Program-made: the position numbers and the translations under genes | Notes under the pieces: model-generated | The model's input: only the letters and a program-made list of their open reading frames with translations | The model's database searches: none | What the model was told of the DNA's origin: nothing | From: Sphingomonas panacis | Lineage (GTDB): Bacteria; Pseudomonadota; Alphaproteobacteria; Sphingomonadales; Sphingomonadaceae | Assembly (NCBI RefSeq): GCF_001717955.1 | Contig: NZ_CP014168.1 | Span: 1,178,001-1,242,000 of the forward strand | DNA length: 64,000 nucleotides | Direction: 5' to 3' | In this document: positions 35,251 through 44,719 of the stretch, one piece after another | How the letters are laid out: each line of letters opens with the position of its first letter | Numbering within the stretch: position 1 is the first letter of the stretch

Positions 35251-38200
35251 ATGCTCAAAGCCGGCCTGCACCATCTCACCGCCTACAAGTACAGTCGCCC
35301 GATCCGGCTCGGCCCGCAGGTGATCCGGCTTCGTCCGGCGCCGCACAGCCGCACCAAGGTGCCGAACTACGCGCTCAAGATCGAGCCCGCCGGGCATTTC
35401 CTCAACTGGCAGCAAGACCCGCACGCCAACTGGCTGGCGCGAGTCGTGTTTCCCGATCCGGTCGATCATTTCTCGATCGAGGTCGATCTGCTCGCCGATC
35501 TCGACGTCATCAATCCGTTCGACTTCTTCGTCGAGGAATATGCCGAAAATTATCCGTTCCACTATGACGATGCACTGCGGATCGATCTCGCCGCCTATTT
35601 CGATCTGGAGCCGCAGGGGCCGCTGTTCGAATCGCTGGTGGCGCAGCACGCCCAGCATCGCGGGCGCACGATCGATTTCCTCGTCGAGATCAACGCCAAG
35701 CTCCAGGAGCGGATCGGCTATATCATCCGCATGGAAAGCGGCGTGCAGACGCCCGAGGAATCGCTCGAGATCGGCCAGGGTTCGTGCCGCGACAGCGCTT
35801 GGCTGCTGGTGCAGTTGCTGCGCCGGCTTGGGCTCGCTGCGCGGTTCGTGTCGGGCTATTCGATCCAGCTTGTTGCGGACGTCGAGCCGGTCGAGGGGCC
35901 GAAAGGCGTCACGCAGGACGTGGTCGATCTGCACGCCTGGGCAGAGGTGTACATCCCCGGCGCGGGCTGGATCGGGCTGGATGCGACCTCGGGCATGTTC
36001 GCGGGCGAAGGCCATATCCCGTTGTGCGCGACGCCGCATTACCGTTCGGCCGCGCCGATCAGCGGCATGGCCGAACCCGCCGAGGTCGACTTCCATTTCG
36101 AGATGAGCGTCAGCCGCATCGCCGAGGCGGTGCGGATCACCCGGCCGTTCACCGACGATCGCTGGGCGGCGCTCGATGCGCTTGGGCAGCGCGTCGATGC
36201 CGATCTGGCCGCGCAGGACGTGCGCCTGACCATCGGCGGCGAGCCGACCTTCGTCGCGGCGGATGGCGGCTCGGCGCCCGAGTGGAACGGCGACGCAGTC
36301 GGCCCGACCAAGGCGGGCTATGCCGACACGTTGATCCGCGAATTGCGCACCAAGTTCGCAGCCGGCGGGTTACTCCACCACGGCCAGGGCAAATGGTATC
36401 CCGGCGAGACGCTGCCGCGCTGGGCCTATGCGGTCTATTGGCGCGATGACGGCGCGCCAGTCTGGCACGACGCCGCGCTGATCGCCGAGGAAGACGGCAC
36501 CGGCAAACCGCCGGTCACGGCGGAGACGGCCGAACGCTTCCTCGAACTGATCGCCTCGGGACTCGGCCTGCCCGCCGGCCATGTCGTGCCGGCCTATGAA
36601 GACCCGCTCGCCTGGTCGTTCAAGGAAGCCGAGCTGCCGGTCAACACAAGCCCCGAAGACCCCAAGATCGACGATCCCGAAGCGCGCACCCGCATGGTGC
36701 GCGCGTTCGAACGCGGGCTGTCCACGCCGGTCGGCTATGTGCTGCCGGTGCAGAAATGGCAGAGCAAGGTGCAGGGCGGCTGGCTGACCGAGCAGTGGAA
36801 ATTGCGGCGCGGCAAGCTCTACACCGTGCCCGGCGACAGCGCGCTCGGCTACCGCCTGCCGCTCGGCTCGCTGCCCTATGTGCCACCGTCCGAATACCCG
36901 TATGTCAACGCGCGCGACACCAGCGAACCGCGCGAACCCTTGCCCGATTTCCGCACCCAGCGCGCCGAGATCGCGGACGCCCCCGCCACCGAACAGCGCA
37001 TCACCGAACGCGCGCCGGTGTCGGGCGCACAGCCGCAGGAGCGGGTCGAGCAGGAGATTGTCGTCGGCGCCGTCCGCACCGCCGTTACCGCCGAGCCGCG
37101 CGGGCATTTCCTGTCGGTGTTCATGCCGCCGGTGCGCACGATCGAAGAGTATCTCGAGCTGATCGCCGAAATCGAGACCGCCGCCGCCGCGCTCGGCGTG
37201 CCGATCCGCATCGAGGGCTATGCGCCGCCGCCCGATCCGCGCTTGAAGGTCTTGAAGGTCACGCCCGATCCCGGTGTGGTCGAGGTCAACGTCCACCCCG
37301 CCGCGAGCTGGGCCGAGACCAGCGAGATCACCGAGACGCTGTACGACATCGCGCGACGGGCCGGCATGACCGCCGACAAGTTCATGCTCGACGGTCGCGC
37401 GATCGGCACCGGCGGCGGCAACCATATCGTGCTGGGCGGGCCGACGCTGTACGATTCGCCGTTCGTGCGCCGGCCCGATCTGCTCAAGAGCTTCGTCCTC
37501 TATTGGCAGCGCCACCCCGCGCTCAGCTATCTGTTCTCGGGCATGTTCATCGGCCCGACCAGCCAAGCGCCGCGCATTGACGAAGCGCGGCACGACGGCC
37601 TGTACGAGCTGGAGATCGCGCTCGCGCAGGTGCCCGGCCCCAAGGACGGCGAACAGCCGCCAGCGTGGATCGTCGATCGGTTGTTCCGCAACTTGCTGGT
37701 GGACGTGACCGGCAACACCCACCGCACCGAAATCTGTATCGACAAGTTTTTCTCGCCCGACGGCCCGACCGGGCGGCTCGGCCTCGTCGAGTTCCGCGCG
37801 TTCGAGATGCCGCCAGACGCACGGATGAGTCTGGCGCAGCAATTGCTGCTTCGCGCGTTGACCGCGTGGTTCTGGCGCGAGCCGCAGCAAGGGGCGCTCA
37901 CCCGCTGGGGCACCGCGCTGCACGATCGCTTCATGCTGCCGCACTTCGTCTGGGCGGATCTGCTCGACGTGCTCGGCGATCTGGGCGGCGCCGGCTATGC
38001 GTTCGATCCTGCATGGTTCGAGGCGCAACGCCAGTTCCGCTTCCCGGTCCACGGCACGATCGAGGCGGGCGGCGTCAGCCTCGAAATCAGCCACGCGCTC
38101 GAGCCGTGGCATGTGCTCGGCGAAACCGGCGCGATCGGCGGTACGGTGCGCTATGTCGACAGCTCGACCGAACGTTTGCAGGTGCGCGGGAGCAACCTCA

Positions 38201-38592
38201 CCGTGGGACGCCACGTGTTGACCTGCAACGGCCGTCGCATCCCGATGGCGCCGACGGGTGTGCCCGGCGAAGTGGTTGGCGGCGTGCGGTACAAGGCGTG
38301 GGCGCCGGCCGACTGCCTCCACCCGCGTCTGCCGGTCAATGCGCCGCTCACCTTCGACGTGCTCGATACGTGGAGCGGGCGGTCGCTGGGCGGCTGCGTC
38401 TATCACGTCGCGCATCCGGGTGGCCGCAATTACGACGCGGTGCCGGTCAACGGTTTCGAGGCCGAGGCGCGCCGCAAAGCGCGGTTCCAGGATTACGGCC
38501 ACACGCCCGGCCCGATCCCGGTGCCACCGGAGGAATTGCCGAGCGAGTTTCCGCTGACGCTGGATTTGCGGCGACCGGCGAACCTGCGGTAG
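35251..38592 (+). CDS. Transglutaminase family protein with DUF2126 domain
   Basis: 1113 residues. N-terminal transglutaminase-accessory fold ([20 protein letters not shown]), then the papain-like core with catalytic triad Cys179 ([14 protein letters not shown]), His229 ([16 protein letters not shown]) and Asp244 (GLDATSG). From about residue 320 to the end is DUF2126 ([15 protein letters not shown] ... NVHPAASW ... [12 protein letters not shown] ... [16 protein letters not shown]). That part includes features that resemble a carboxylate-amine ligase fold. The pair is known in families linked to ATP-grasp and Alpha-E proteins in peptide-tag systems, but neither is nearby here. The open frame runs much further upstream; the start at [10 protein letters not shown] is set by the family's N-terminus. 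Confidence 0.85.
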   Translation: MLKAGLHHLTAYKYSRPIRLGPQVIRLRPAPHSRTKVPNYALKIEPAGHFLNWQQDPHANWLARVVFPDPVDHFSIEVDLLADLDVINPFDFFVEEYAENYPFHYDDALRIDLAAYFDLEPQGPLFESLVAQHAQHRGRTIDFLVEINAKLQERIGYIIRMESGVQTPEESLEIGQGSCRDSAWLLVQLLRRLGLAARFVSGYSIQLVADVEPVEGPKGVTQDVVDLHAWAEVYIPGAGWIGLDATSGMFAGEGHIPLCATPHYRSAAPISGMAEPAEVDFHFEMSVSRIAEAVRITRPFTDDRWAALDALGQRVDADLAAQDVRLTIGGEPTFVAADGGSAPEWNGDAVGPTKAGYADTLIRELRTKFAAGGLLHHGQGKWYPGETLPRWAYAVYWRDDGAPVWHDAALIAEEDGTGKPPVTAETAERFLELIASGLGLPAGHVVPAYEDPLAWSFKEAELPVNTSPEDPKIDDPEARTRMVRAFERGLSTPVGYVLPVQKWQSKVQGGWLTEQWKLRRGKLYTVPGDSALGYRLPLGSLPYVPPSEYPYVNARDTSEPREPLPDFRTQRAEIADAPATEQRITERAPVSGAQPQERVEQEIVVGAVRTAVTAEPRGHFLSVFMPPVRTIEEYLELIAEIETAAAALGVPIRIEGYAPPPDPRLKVLKVTPDPGVVEVNVHPAASWAETSEITETLYDIARRAGMTADKFMLDGRAIGTGGGNHIVLGGPTLYDSPFVRRPDLLKSFVLYWQRHPALSYLFSGMFIGPTSQAPRIDEARHDGLYELEIALAQVPGPKDGEQPPAWIVDRLFRNLLVDVTGNTHRTEICIDKFFSPDGPTGRLGLVEFRAFEMPPDARMSLAQQLLLRALTAWFWREPQQGALTRWGTALHDRFMLPHFVWADLLDVLGDLGGAGYAFDPAWFEAQRQFRFPVHGTIEAGGVSLEISHALEPWHVLGETGAIGGTVRYVDSSTERLQVRGSNLTVGRHVLTCNGRRIPMAPTGVPGEVVGGVRYKAWAPADCLHPRLPVNAPLTFDVLDTWSGRSLGGCVYHVAHPGGRNYDAVPVNGFEAEARRKARFQDYGHTPGPIPVPPEELPSEFPLTLDLRRPANLR

Positions 38593-38602
38593 ACCCGAAC
38601 GT

Positions 38603-38690
38603 CGTCGCCCCGGCGCAGGCCGGCGCCGTTGTATGGCTTGGCGAGCGGCTCGCCAAAAACGCAGCGGCCCCGGCCTGCGCCGGGGCGACG
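38603..38690. repeat. Palindromic repeat, family A-like copy 4, perfect 21-bp arms
   Basis: The outer arms 38603-38623 (CGTCGCCCCGGCGCAGGCCG and one more G) and 38670-38690 are exact reverse complements. An inner hairpin GGCGAG-CGG-CTCGCC lies between. It sits between the converging transglutaminase and thiolase ends. The sequence is a GC-richer variant of the CGTCACCCCAGC family. Confidence 0.88.
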
Positions 38691-38696
38691 CTCAAC

Positions 38697-39878
38697 TCAC
38701 ACCAGTTCCAGCGCCACCGCGGTCGCCTCGCCGCCGCCGATGCACAGGCTCGCCACGCCCTTCTTCAGCCCGCGTGCTTCGAGCGCACCGAGCAACGTCG
38801 CCATGATCCGCGCGCCGCTGGCGCCAATCGGGTGCCCCAGCGCGGTGGCGCCACCGTTGACGTTGAGCTTCTCGGCCGGAATCGCCAGTTCGCGCGCGGC
38901 AATCATCGCCACCACCGCGAACGCCTCGTTGACCTCGAACAGATCAACGTCTTCGGCGCTCCAGCCGGCCTTGGCGAGCACCTTGCGGATCGCCGGCACC
39001 GGCGCGCTGGTGAACTTGGCGGGTTCCTGCGCATGCGCGGCGGTAGCGACGACGCGCGCGATCACCGGCAGCCCGAGCTTCTCCGCCACGCTCTGCCGCG
39101 TCATCACCAGCGCGGCGGCGCCGTCCGAGATCGATGAGGCGTTGGCGGCCGTAACGGTGCCGTCCTTGACGAACGCCGGCTTGAGCGACGGGATTTTTTC
39201 GGGCCTGGCCTTCCCCGGCTGCTCGTCCTCCGCGACGACGGTATCCCCGCCCCGCGCCTTGACGGTGACGGGCGTGATCTCGCGATCGAACGCGCCGCTC
39301 GCGATCGCGTCCTTGGCACGCGCAAGCGAACGCAGCGCATAATCATCCTGATCGGCGCGGGTGAGTTGGTATTCGCGCGCGGCATCCTCGGCGAACACGC
39401 CCATCGGCGTGCCGGGCTGGTAAGCATCCTCCAGCCCGTCGAGCATCATGCTGTCGTACATCGTGTCATGACCGATTCGCGCGCCGCCACGATGTTTGGT
39501 CATCAGATAGGGCGCGTTGGTCATGCTCTCCATGCCGCCCGCGACCGCGATGTCGACCGATCCGGCGGCGAGCGCATCATACGCCATGATCGCCGCCTGC
39601 ATGCCCGATCCGCACATCTTGTTGACCGTCGTCGCCTCGACCGAGACCGGCAGCCCCGCGCCGATCGCGGCCTGCCGCGCCGGCGCTTGCCCAAGCCCGG
39701 CCGGTAGCACGCAACCCATATAGATGCGCTCGATCAGATCGGGATTGACCCCCGCGCGCTCGACTGCGGCGGCGACCGCGACCGATCCGAGCTCGGTCGC
39801 CTTGAGGGGGGTCAGTGCGCCCTGGAAGCCGCCCATCGGGGTGCGGGCGTAGCTGGCGATGACGACGGGATCGGTCAT
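38697..39878 (-). CDS. Acetyl-CoA C-acyltransferase (thiolase)
   Basis: 393 residues. It condenses or cleaves acyl-CoA at the 3-keto position. Catalytic Cys in VNKMCGSGMQAAIMAYDAL (about 88), His in NVNGGATALGHPIGASGARI (about 349) and the second Cys in SLCIGGGEATAVALE (about 379) match the biosynthetic/acetoacetyl-CoA thiolase subgroup (AtoB/PhaA type). The start at MTDPVVIASYART is favoured because AGAGAG lies at proper spacing; the ATG two codons upstream is too close. Stands alone, divergent from a GMC oxidoreductase. It could serve fatty acid, ketone-body or polyhydroxyalkanoate metabolism. Confidence 0.92.
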   Translation of the reverse strand: MTDPVVIASYARTPMGGFQGALTPLKATELGSVAVAAAVERAGVNPDLIERIYMGCVLPAGLGQAPARQAAIGAGLPVSVEATTVNKMCGSGMQAAIMAYDALAAGSVDIAVAGGMESMTNAPYLMTKHRGGARIGHDTMYDSMMLDGLEDAYQPGTPMGVFAEDAAREYQLTRADQDDYALRSLARAKDAIASGAFDREITPVTVKARGGDTVVAEDEQPGKARPEKIPSLKPAFVKDGTVTAANASSISDGAAALVMTRQSVAEKLGLPVIARVVATAAHAQEPAKFTSAPVPAIRKVLAKAGWSAEDVDLFEVNEAFAVVAMIAARELAIPAEKLNVNGGATALGHPIGASGARIMATLLGALEARGLKKGVASLCIGGGEATAVALELV

Positions 39879-40029
39879 GAACATCTCTCTCGTTGCTTCG
39901 GCGCGCTGAAGGGCACGCTCCTGTTGGGCGCGAGATAGGAGCTTCGGTGGCGGTTTGCGATAGCGCGATGTCGCGATCGTAACGGCTTCGACACTCTGCT
40001 ATGGCAGCGGCATGATCGCGGGGGGCGGC

Positions 40030-42039
40030 ATGAAGAAGCCATTCAATGTCTTGCAGGCGAGTATCCTCAAAGCGCTGACCAAGGCGCTGTTCCACAAGGT
40101 CGATATGGCGATCACGCCCGATCAGGTCGTCGCCAACATCCAATATCAGTTCAGTTTGATGGAGGGCGGCAAGCCCCGCGAGATCGGCCTGACGCTGTAT
40201 CTCGTTTGTCTGGTGCTGGGCGGGCCGCTTTTCCTGCTGCTCGGGCCGGGCTGGGGCGCTCGGAAGGTCGCGCGGCGGCTGGAACGGTCGCAGAACGATC
40301 TGATGCAGGATCTCGCGCGCATTCGTGGCGTCATCTACGCTGGCTATTACGGCCATTGGCAGGGCGCTTCGCAGACCACCGAACAGGGCCAGATCGACAA
40401 TGTCGACAATCCGGTGCTCGCGCAGATCGGCTTCACGCTGCCGCTTTACCGGGAGCGCGGCGCGGGTGAGATGCCGATCACGCACTATGACGAGCGCGAC
40501 CTGAGCCACGCCGATCTGGTCAATCATGCGAACGTCCCCGACGAGGTGGATGTGATCGTGATCGGCTCGGGGGCGGGTGGTGCCGTCGCCGCCGCCAATC
40601 TCGCGCGGCATGGGCATGATGTGCTGATCGTCGAGGTGGGCGGGTTATGGGCGTCGCGCGATCTCAGCCACGAGGAGCGGCGGATGACCTCGCGGCTGTT
40701 CGTCGACGGTGGCCTGCAATCGAGCCGCGACCATGACGTGATCGTGTTTCAGGGCCGCTGCGTCGGCGGTTCGACCGTCATCAACAACGGCATCTGCCTG
40801 CCGGTCAACCGCGAGGGCCTCACCCACCCGGATGCCGATGATGTGCTGGAACGCTGGGCGAGCCTCGGCGCGCCGGTCGACAAAGCGCGTTTCCATGCCG
40901 CCTATGACGCGATCACCGCACGGCTTTCGATCCAGCCGATCGCACACCGCGCCGGGCGCAACAACGGCCTGCACCTGTTGAAAGGTTGGGCGGCGTATGC
41001 GGCGAAGAGCACCAATCCGATCGACAAGGCCGCGCCGGCGGTGTGGTTCAGCAAGAATTTCGGCCCGCCAAACGGGCCCGCCGAATGCGCGTATTGCGGC
41101 TATTGCAACACCGGCTGCCCGTATGGTCGCAAGCAGGGCATGGCGCAATCGTTCCTGCGTGACGCCCGCGCATCGGGCGCGCGCATTCTTGCCGAAACCA
41201 AAGCGGAGGCCATTCTCTGGCGCGACGACCGGCAGGACGGCAAGCACGTCGCGCACGCGGTGACGGTGAAGCTCGCGGATGGCGGCGAACGTGTGATCCG
41301 CGCGCGCAAGGGCGTGGTGGTAGCGGGCGGCGCGATGGCATCGAGCCGGCTGCTTCAGGCGAGCGGCATCGGGGGGGCGGGCACCGGCCTGTCGTTCAAC
41401 ATGGCCTGCCCGGTCGTCGCGCTGATGCCCAACGCGGTGAAGAGCTGGGACGAGGACCAGATGGCGACCTATGTCGACGCCCGCGACTTCCTGCTCGAAT
41501 CGCACTTCCAGCCGCCGATGAGCATGTCGACGCTGATGCCCGGCTGGATCGGTGATCACGCGCAGCGGATGCGCAACTATGACCGGCTCGCCTCGGCCGG
41601 CGTGCTGATCCCGGTCGATCGCCAGGGCTCGCTGATCGACGGCGCGCTCCACCTCAAGCTGCGCGCGGATGTCGAACTGCCCAATCTGCGTCGCGCGCTC
41701 GCCACGCTGTCGCGCGTGCATTTCGCGGCGGGTGCGCTGGAGGTGTATCCGGCGCTGGCGCGCGGCACGACGCTCAGGCGCGGCGAGGATATCGACGCCT
41801 TCTTCGACCGTTACGTCCGTGAGGCGGACGACGTGACGCTCTCCACCTCGCACCCGCACGGCGGCAACGCGCGTGGCTCCGATCCGGCGACGAGCGTGGT
41901 CGATCTCGACTGCCGCGTCCACAATGTCGCCAACGTGCTCGTCGCCGACGCCAGCACCTTCACCAGTTGTATCCGTGTCAACGCGCAGATGACGACGATG
42001 GCGATGGCGCATTACGCGACCGAGCACGATCCGTTTTGA
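40030..42039 (+). CDS. GMC family oxidoreductase with N-terminal membrane segment and Cys cluster
   Basis: 669 residues from MKKPFNVLQ; the ATG at 40012 would add six. A helical start with a membrane-like stretch (TLYLVCLVLGGPLFLLLGPG, about 55-74) precedes the FAD loop VIVIGSGAGGAVAAANLARHG (about 179). Active-site motif is SHPHGGNARGSDP with NVLVADASTFTS near the end. Between about 345 and 365 is CAYCGYCNTGCPYGRK, four closely spaced Cys resembling an iron-sulfur ligand set seen in some large alcohol- or sterol-oxidising GMC enzymes. Probably a membrane-attached long-chain alcohol or sugar dehydrogenase. Divergent from the thiolase, so lipid alcohol oxidation is a reasonable guess. Confidence 0.82.
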   Translation: MKKPFNVLQASILKALTKALFHKVDMAITPDQVVANIQYQFSLMEGGKPREIGLTLYLVCLVLGGPLFLLLGPGWGARKVARRLERSQNDLMQDLARIRGVIYAGYYGHWQGASQTTEQGQIDNVDNPVLAQIGFTLPLYRERGAGEMPITHYDERDLSHADLVNHANVPDEVDVIVIGSGAGGAVAAANLARHGHDVLIVEVGGLWASRDLSHEERRMTSRLFVDGGLQSSRDHDVIVFQGRCVGGSTVINNGICLPVNREGLTHPDADDVLERWASLGAPVDKARFHAAYDAITARLSIQPIAHRAGRNNGLHLLKGWAAYAAKSTNPIDKAAPAVWFSKNFGPPNGPAECAYCGYCNTGCPYGRKQGMAQSFLRDARASGARILAETKAEAILWRDDRQDGKHVAHAVTVKLADGGERVIRARKGVVVAGGAMASSRLLQASGIGGAGTGLSFNMACPVVALMPNAVKSWDEDQMATYVDARDFLLESHFQPPMSMSTLMPGWIGDHAQRMRNYDRLASAGVLIPVDRQGSLIDGALHLKLRADVELPNLRRALATLSRVHFAAGALEVYPALARGTTLRRGEDIDAFFDRYVREADDVTLSTSHPHGGNARGSDPATSVVDLDCRVHNVANVLVADASTFTSCIRVNAQMTTMAMAHYATEHDPF

Positions 42040-42148
42040 AACCCGACGGCTTTTCGACTTAGTTGACGCGCTGCAGCATTTACCCGGCTTCGTGCGTTCT
42101 GCTAGGCGTGGCGCACGACCTCGCCGACATTCCACTGGAGAATACCCG

Positions 42149-43222
42149 ATGCCGTCTTCGACGCCGATCACGCCTGTCATTCTCTCAGGTGGGTCGGGGA
42201 CCAGGCTCTGGCCGATGTCGCGGCCCGAGCGGCCCAAGCAGATGCTCGCGCTGACCGCCGAGGAGACGATGCTCCAACTCACCGCGATGCGTGCGACCGG
42301 CGAGAATTTCACCGCGCCGATCGTCGTCGCCAATGCGCGCCACGCCGATATGGTCGAGGAGCAGCTCGATAGCGTCGGCGCGACCGCGCAGGCGCTGATC
42401 TTCGAGCCGGCCGGCCGCAACACCGCCCCCGCGATCGCGCTGGCCGCGCTCGCCGCCGAGGCTTTGAATCCGCTGCTGGTGATGCCGTCGGACCACGTCA
42501 TCGCCGACGTGGCGGCGTTCCATGCCGCGATCCACGCCGCGCTGCCGCTCGTCGCCGAGGGCTGGCTCGTCACCTTCGGCATCGCGCCCGACGCGCCCGA
42601 GACGGGCTATGGCTGGATCAAGGTCGGCGAGGAGATTTCGGGCGGCGTCCACCGCGTCGCCAAGTTCGTCGAGAAGCCCCCGCGCGACCGCGCCGAGGCG
42701 ATGCTCGCGGCGGGTGACCATAGCTGGAACGGTGGTATCTTCCTGTTCCGCGCCGACATTTATCTCGATGCGCTGGCGGTGCATGCGCCCGAGATGCTCG
42801 CCGCGTGCCAGCTCGCGATGGCCAAGGCGCGTCGCGAGGGCACGCGCATCTTCCCCGATGCCGAGGCGTTCGCCGCGGCACCCGATAACTCGATCGATTA
42901 TGCGGTGATGGAAAAGGCCGAGCGCGTTGCGGTGGTGCCGGTCAGCATGGGCTGGAACGATGTCGGCAGTTGGGATGCACTGCACGCGATCAGCGAACTG
43001 GACGCGGCAGGCAACGCGCATGCCAGCGCGGCTACCGGCGAGGTGATCGCGATCGACACCACCAACTGTCTGGTCCGCACCGACGGGATGCGCGTCGCGC
43101 TGGTTGGCGTCGATGATCTGATCGTCGTCGCCAGCGGCACCGACGTGCTGATTCTTCCGCGCGGTCGCAGCCAGGAGGTCAAGAAATTGATCGAGGCGAT
43201 GAAGGCCAGGCCCGCGAGCTGA
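42149..43222 (+). CDS. manC: Mannose-1-phosphate guanylyltransferase
   Basis: 357 residues; ATG follows CTGGAG. It makes GDP-mannose from GTP and mannose-1-phosphate, feeding exopolysaccharide and LPS synthesis. The nucleotide-binding signature is VILSGGSGTRLWPMSRPERP (about 9-28). Then come FEPAGRNTAPAIALAAL, VMPSDHVIAD and KFVEKPPRDRAEAML, and a C-terminal left-handed helix part without the cupin isomerase domain of the longer type II proteins. Length fits the monofunctional form. No other sugar-nucleotide genes are nearby. Confidence 0.92.
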   Translation: MPSSTPITPVILSGGSGTRLWPMSRPERPKQMLALTAEETMLQLTAMRATGENFTAPIVVANARHADMVEEQLDSVGATAQALIFEPAGRNTAPAIALAALAAEALNPLLVMPSDHVIADVAAFHAAIHAALPLVAEGWLVTFGIAPDAPETGYGWIKVGEEISGGVHRVAKFVEKPPRDRAEAMLAAGDHSWNGGIFLFRADIYLDALAVHAPEMLAACQLAMAKARREGTRIFPDAEAFAAAPDNSIDYAVMEKAERVAVVPVSMGWNDVGSWDALHAISELDAAGNAHASAATGEVIAIDTTNCLVRTDGMRVALVGVDDLIVVASGTDVLILPRGRSQEVKKLIEAMKARPAS

Positions 43223-43259
43223 ACGCGGCATTTCGCATCCACCACGCACGAGAGACGCA

Positions 43260-43553
43260 ATGGCAGCCTATATCCTCTTCATCCGCGACGAACCCGTTCA
43301 TGACGCAGCGGAAATGGCCGAATATCAGCGGCTCAACCGCGAACGCGGCAGCGGCGGGTTCGACGTCAAGCGACTCGCCTTCTACGGCTCGGCCGAGGGG
43401 CTCGAAGGCCCGACGCCGGACGGTGTCGTGGTGCTCGAATTTCCGACCGTCGAAGAAGCGCGCGGTTGGTACACCAGCCCCGGCTATCAGGCGGCGATGC
43501 AGCACCGTCTCAAAGCCGCGAACTACCGGGTGATGATCGTCGAAGGCGTCTGA
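43260..43553 (+). CDS. DUF1330 domain-containing protein
   Basis: 97 residues, a single ferredoxin-like dimeric alpha-beta-barrel domain: MAAYILFIRDEPVHDAAEM at the start, the strand VVVLEFPTVEEARGWYTSPGY (about 60-80) and the end NYRVMIVEGV. This is the DUF1330 signature. Such small proteins are related to monooxygenase-like barrels, but no activity is known. It follows manC by 37 bases and may be co-transcribed. It converges with the aldo/keto reductase gene. Confidence 0.85.
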   Translation: MAAYILFIRDEPVHDAAEMAEYQRLNRERGSGGFDVKRLAFYGSAEGLEGPTPDGVVVLEFPTVEEARGWYTSPGYQAAMQHRLKAANYRVMIVEGV

Positions 43554-43579
43554 TCGGCTCGCGGCCGACCAGAGGCCGC

Positions 43580-44527
43580 TCAAACACCCGCGTTGGTCAG
43601 CCGCTCCAGTTGGTCCGTGCTCAATTTCAGTCGCGTCGCACCGAGCAGATCCTCGACCTGCTCCACGCTCGTCGCGCTGGCGATCGGCGCGACCACGCCG
43701 GGTTGTGCCGCCAGCCATGCCAGCGCGATCTGCGCCAGCGTCGCCCCGGCTTCGGCCGCAACCGAATCCATCGCGGCGAGTACGCCCGATTTCTGCGCGA
43801 TCAGCTCGGCCATGCCGCTGCCGCGTGGACTTTGTTCCATATCTTCGGGCGTGCGATATTTGCCGGTGAGGAAGCCCGAGGCGAGCCCGTAATAAGGCAG
43901 CACGCCGATATTATGCTCGACGCAATAATCCTGCAGTTGGCCTTCGAAATGGCGGCGGTTGACGAGGTTGTATTCGGGCTGGAGCACCTGGAAATGCGGC
44001 AGGCCGGCCGCACGCGCGGTATCCACCGCCGCCTTCAGTCGCGCCGCGTGATAGTTGGACGCGCCGAGCGCGCGCACCTTGCCGGCCTTGACCAGTGACG
44101 CGAACGCTTCCGCCACTTCGTCGAGCGGCACTTCGGCATCGTCCTGATGCGCGTAATAGAGGTCGATCGTCTCGATGCCGAGCCGCTTCAACGATGCCTC
44201 GCAACCGGCGACGATCGCCGCGGCCGACAGTGGCGATCCGCCTTCGACGGGCATCATGCCGACCTTGGTCGCGATCAGCACATCGTCGCGCTTGCCGCTC
44301 TGCTTGAGCCACGCCCCGATCATCGTCTCCGATTCGCCGCCCTGGTTGCCCGGCACCCAGCGCGAATACATGTCGGCGGTGTCGATCAGGCTGCCGCCGC
44401 CCGCCACGAACGCGTCGAGCACCGCGAAGCTGGTCGCCTGATCGGCGGTCCAGCCGAACACGTTGCCGCCGAGGACGAGCGGCAGGATGTGGAAATCTGT
44501 CGCGCCCAGGCGCCGGAGGTCGGTCAT
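43580..44527 (-). CDS. Aldo/keto reductase
   Basis: 315 residues. NADPH-dependent TIM-barrel oxidoreductase. The tetrad is present as Asp and Tyr in DTADMYSRW, Lys in LIATKVGM and His in DLYYAHQDDAEVPLDE. The cofactor region is PIASATSVEQVEDLL. The stop TGA of the small lipoprotein upstream overlaps its ATG (both within 44524-44527), so the two are translationally coupled. It probably reduces a small aldehyde or ketone. The exact substrate is unknown. Confidence 0.9.
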   Translation of the reverse strand: MTDLRRLGATDFHILPLVLGGNVFGWTADQATSFAVLDAFVAGGGSLIDTADMYSRWVPGNQGGESETMIGAWLKQSGKRDDVLIATKVGMMPVEGGSPLSAAAIVAGCEASLKRLGIETIDLYYAHQDDAEVPLDEVAEAFASLVKAGKVRALGASNYHAARLKAAVDTARAAGLPHFQVLQPEYNLVNRRHFEGQLQDYCVEHNIGVLPYYGLASGFLTGKYRTPEDMEQSPRGSGMAELIAQKSGVLAAMDSVAAEAGATLAQIALAWLAAQPGVVAPIASATSVEQVEDLLGATRLKLSTDQLERLTNAGV

Positions 44528-44715
44528 TGGGTGTCGTCCTGATGGGTGTCGACGAAGGTCGCGGCGTTGGCGTCGACGCTGTTGGCGTCCAGCATCGCCG
44601 CCGCGTCGTCGAGCGCCTGCGCCTCGCTCCCGCTCATCGCACCGGGGGTGGTGCTGCTCGATCCGCACCCGCCGAGCACGAGCAGCAGCGCCAGCGCGCC
44701 GGGAAAGCGGGTCAA
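44524..44715 (-). CDS. Small lipoprotein, 63 aa, coupled to the aldo/keto reductase
   Basis: The call rests on a TTG start at 44713-44715 preceded by GGAG six bases upstream. The product MTRFPGALALLLVLGGC has a short hydrophobic segment and a clear lipobox (LGGC, Cys17), then a hydrophilic tail GSSSTTPGAMSGSEAQALDD ending DTHQDDTQ. The acidic tail rich in Asp and Ala suggests a small periplasm-facing lipoprotein of unknown role. It was too short to stand out as an open frame because a longer Arg-rich frame extends upstream. Its stop overlaps the reductase start by four bases. Confidence 0.6.
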   Translation of the reverse strand: MTRFPGALALLLVLGGCGSSSTTPGAMSGSEAQALDDAAAMLDANSVDANAATFVDTHQDDTQ

Positions 44716-44719
44716 ACGA

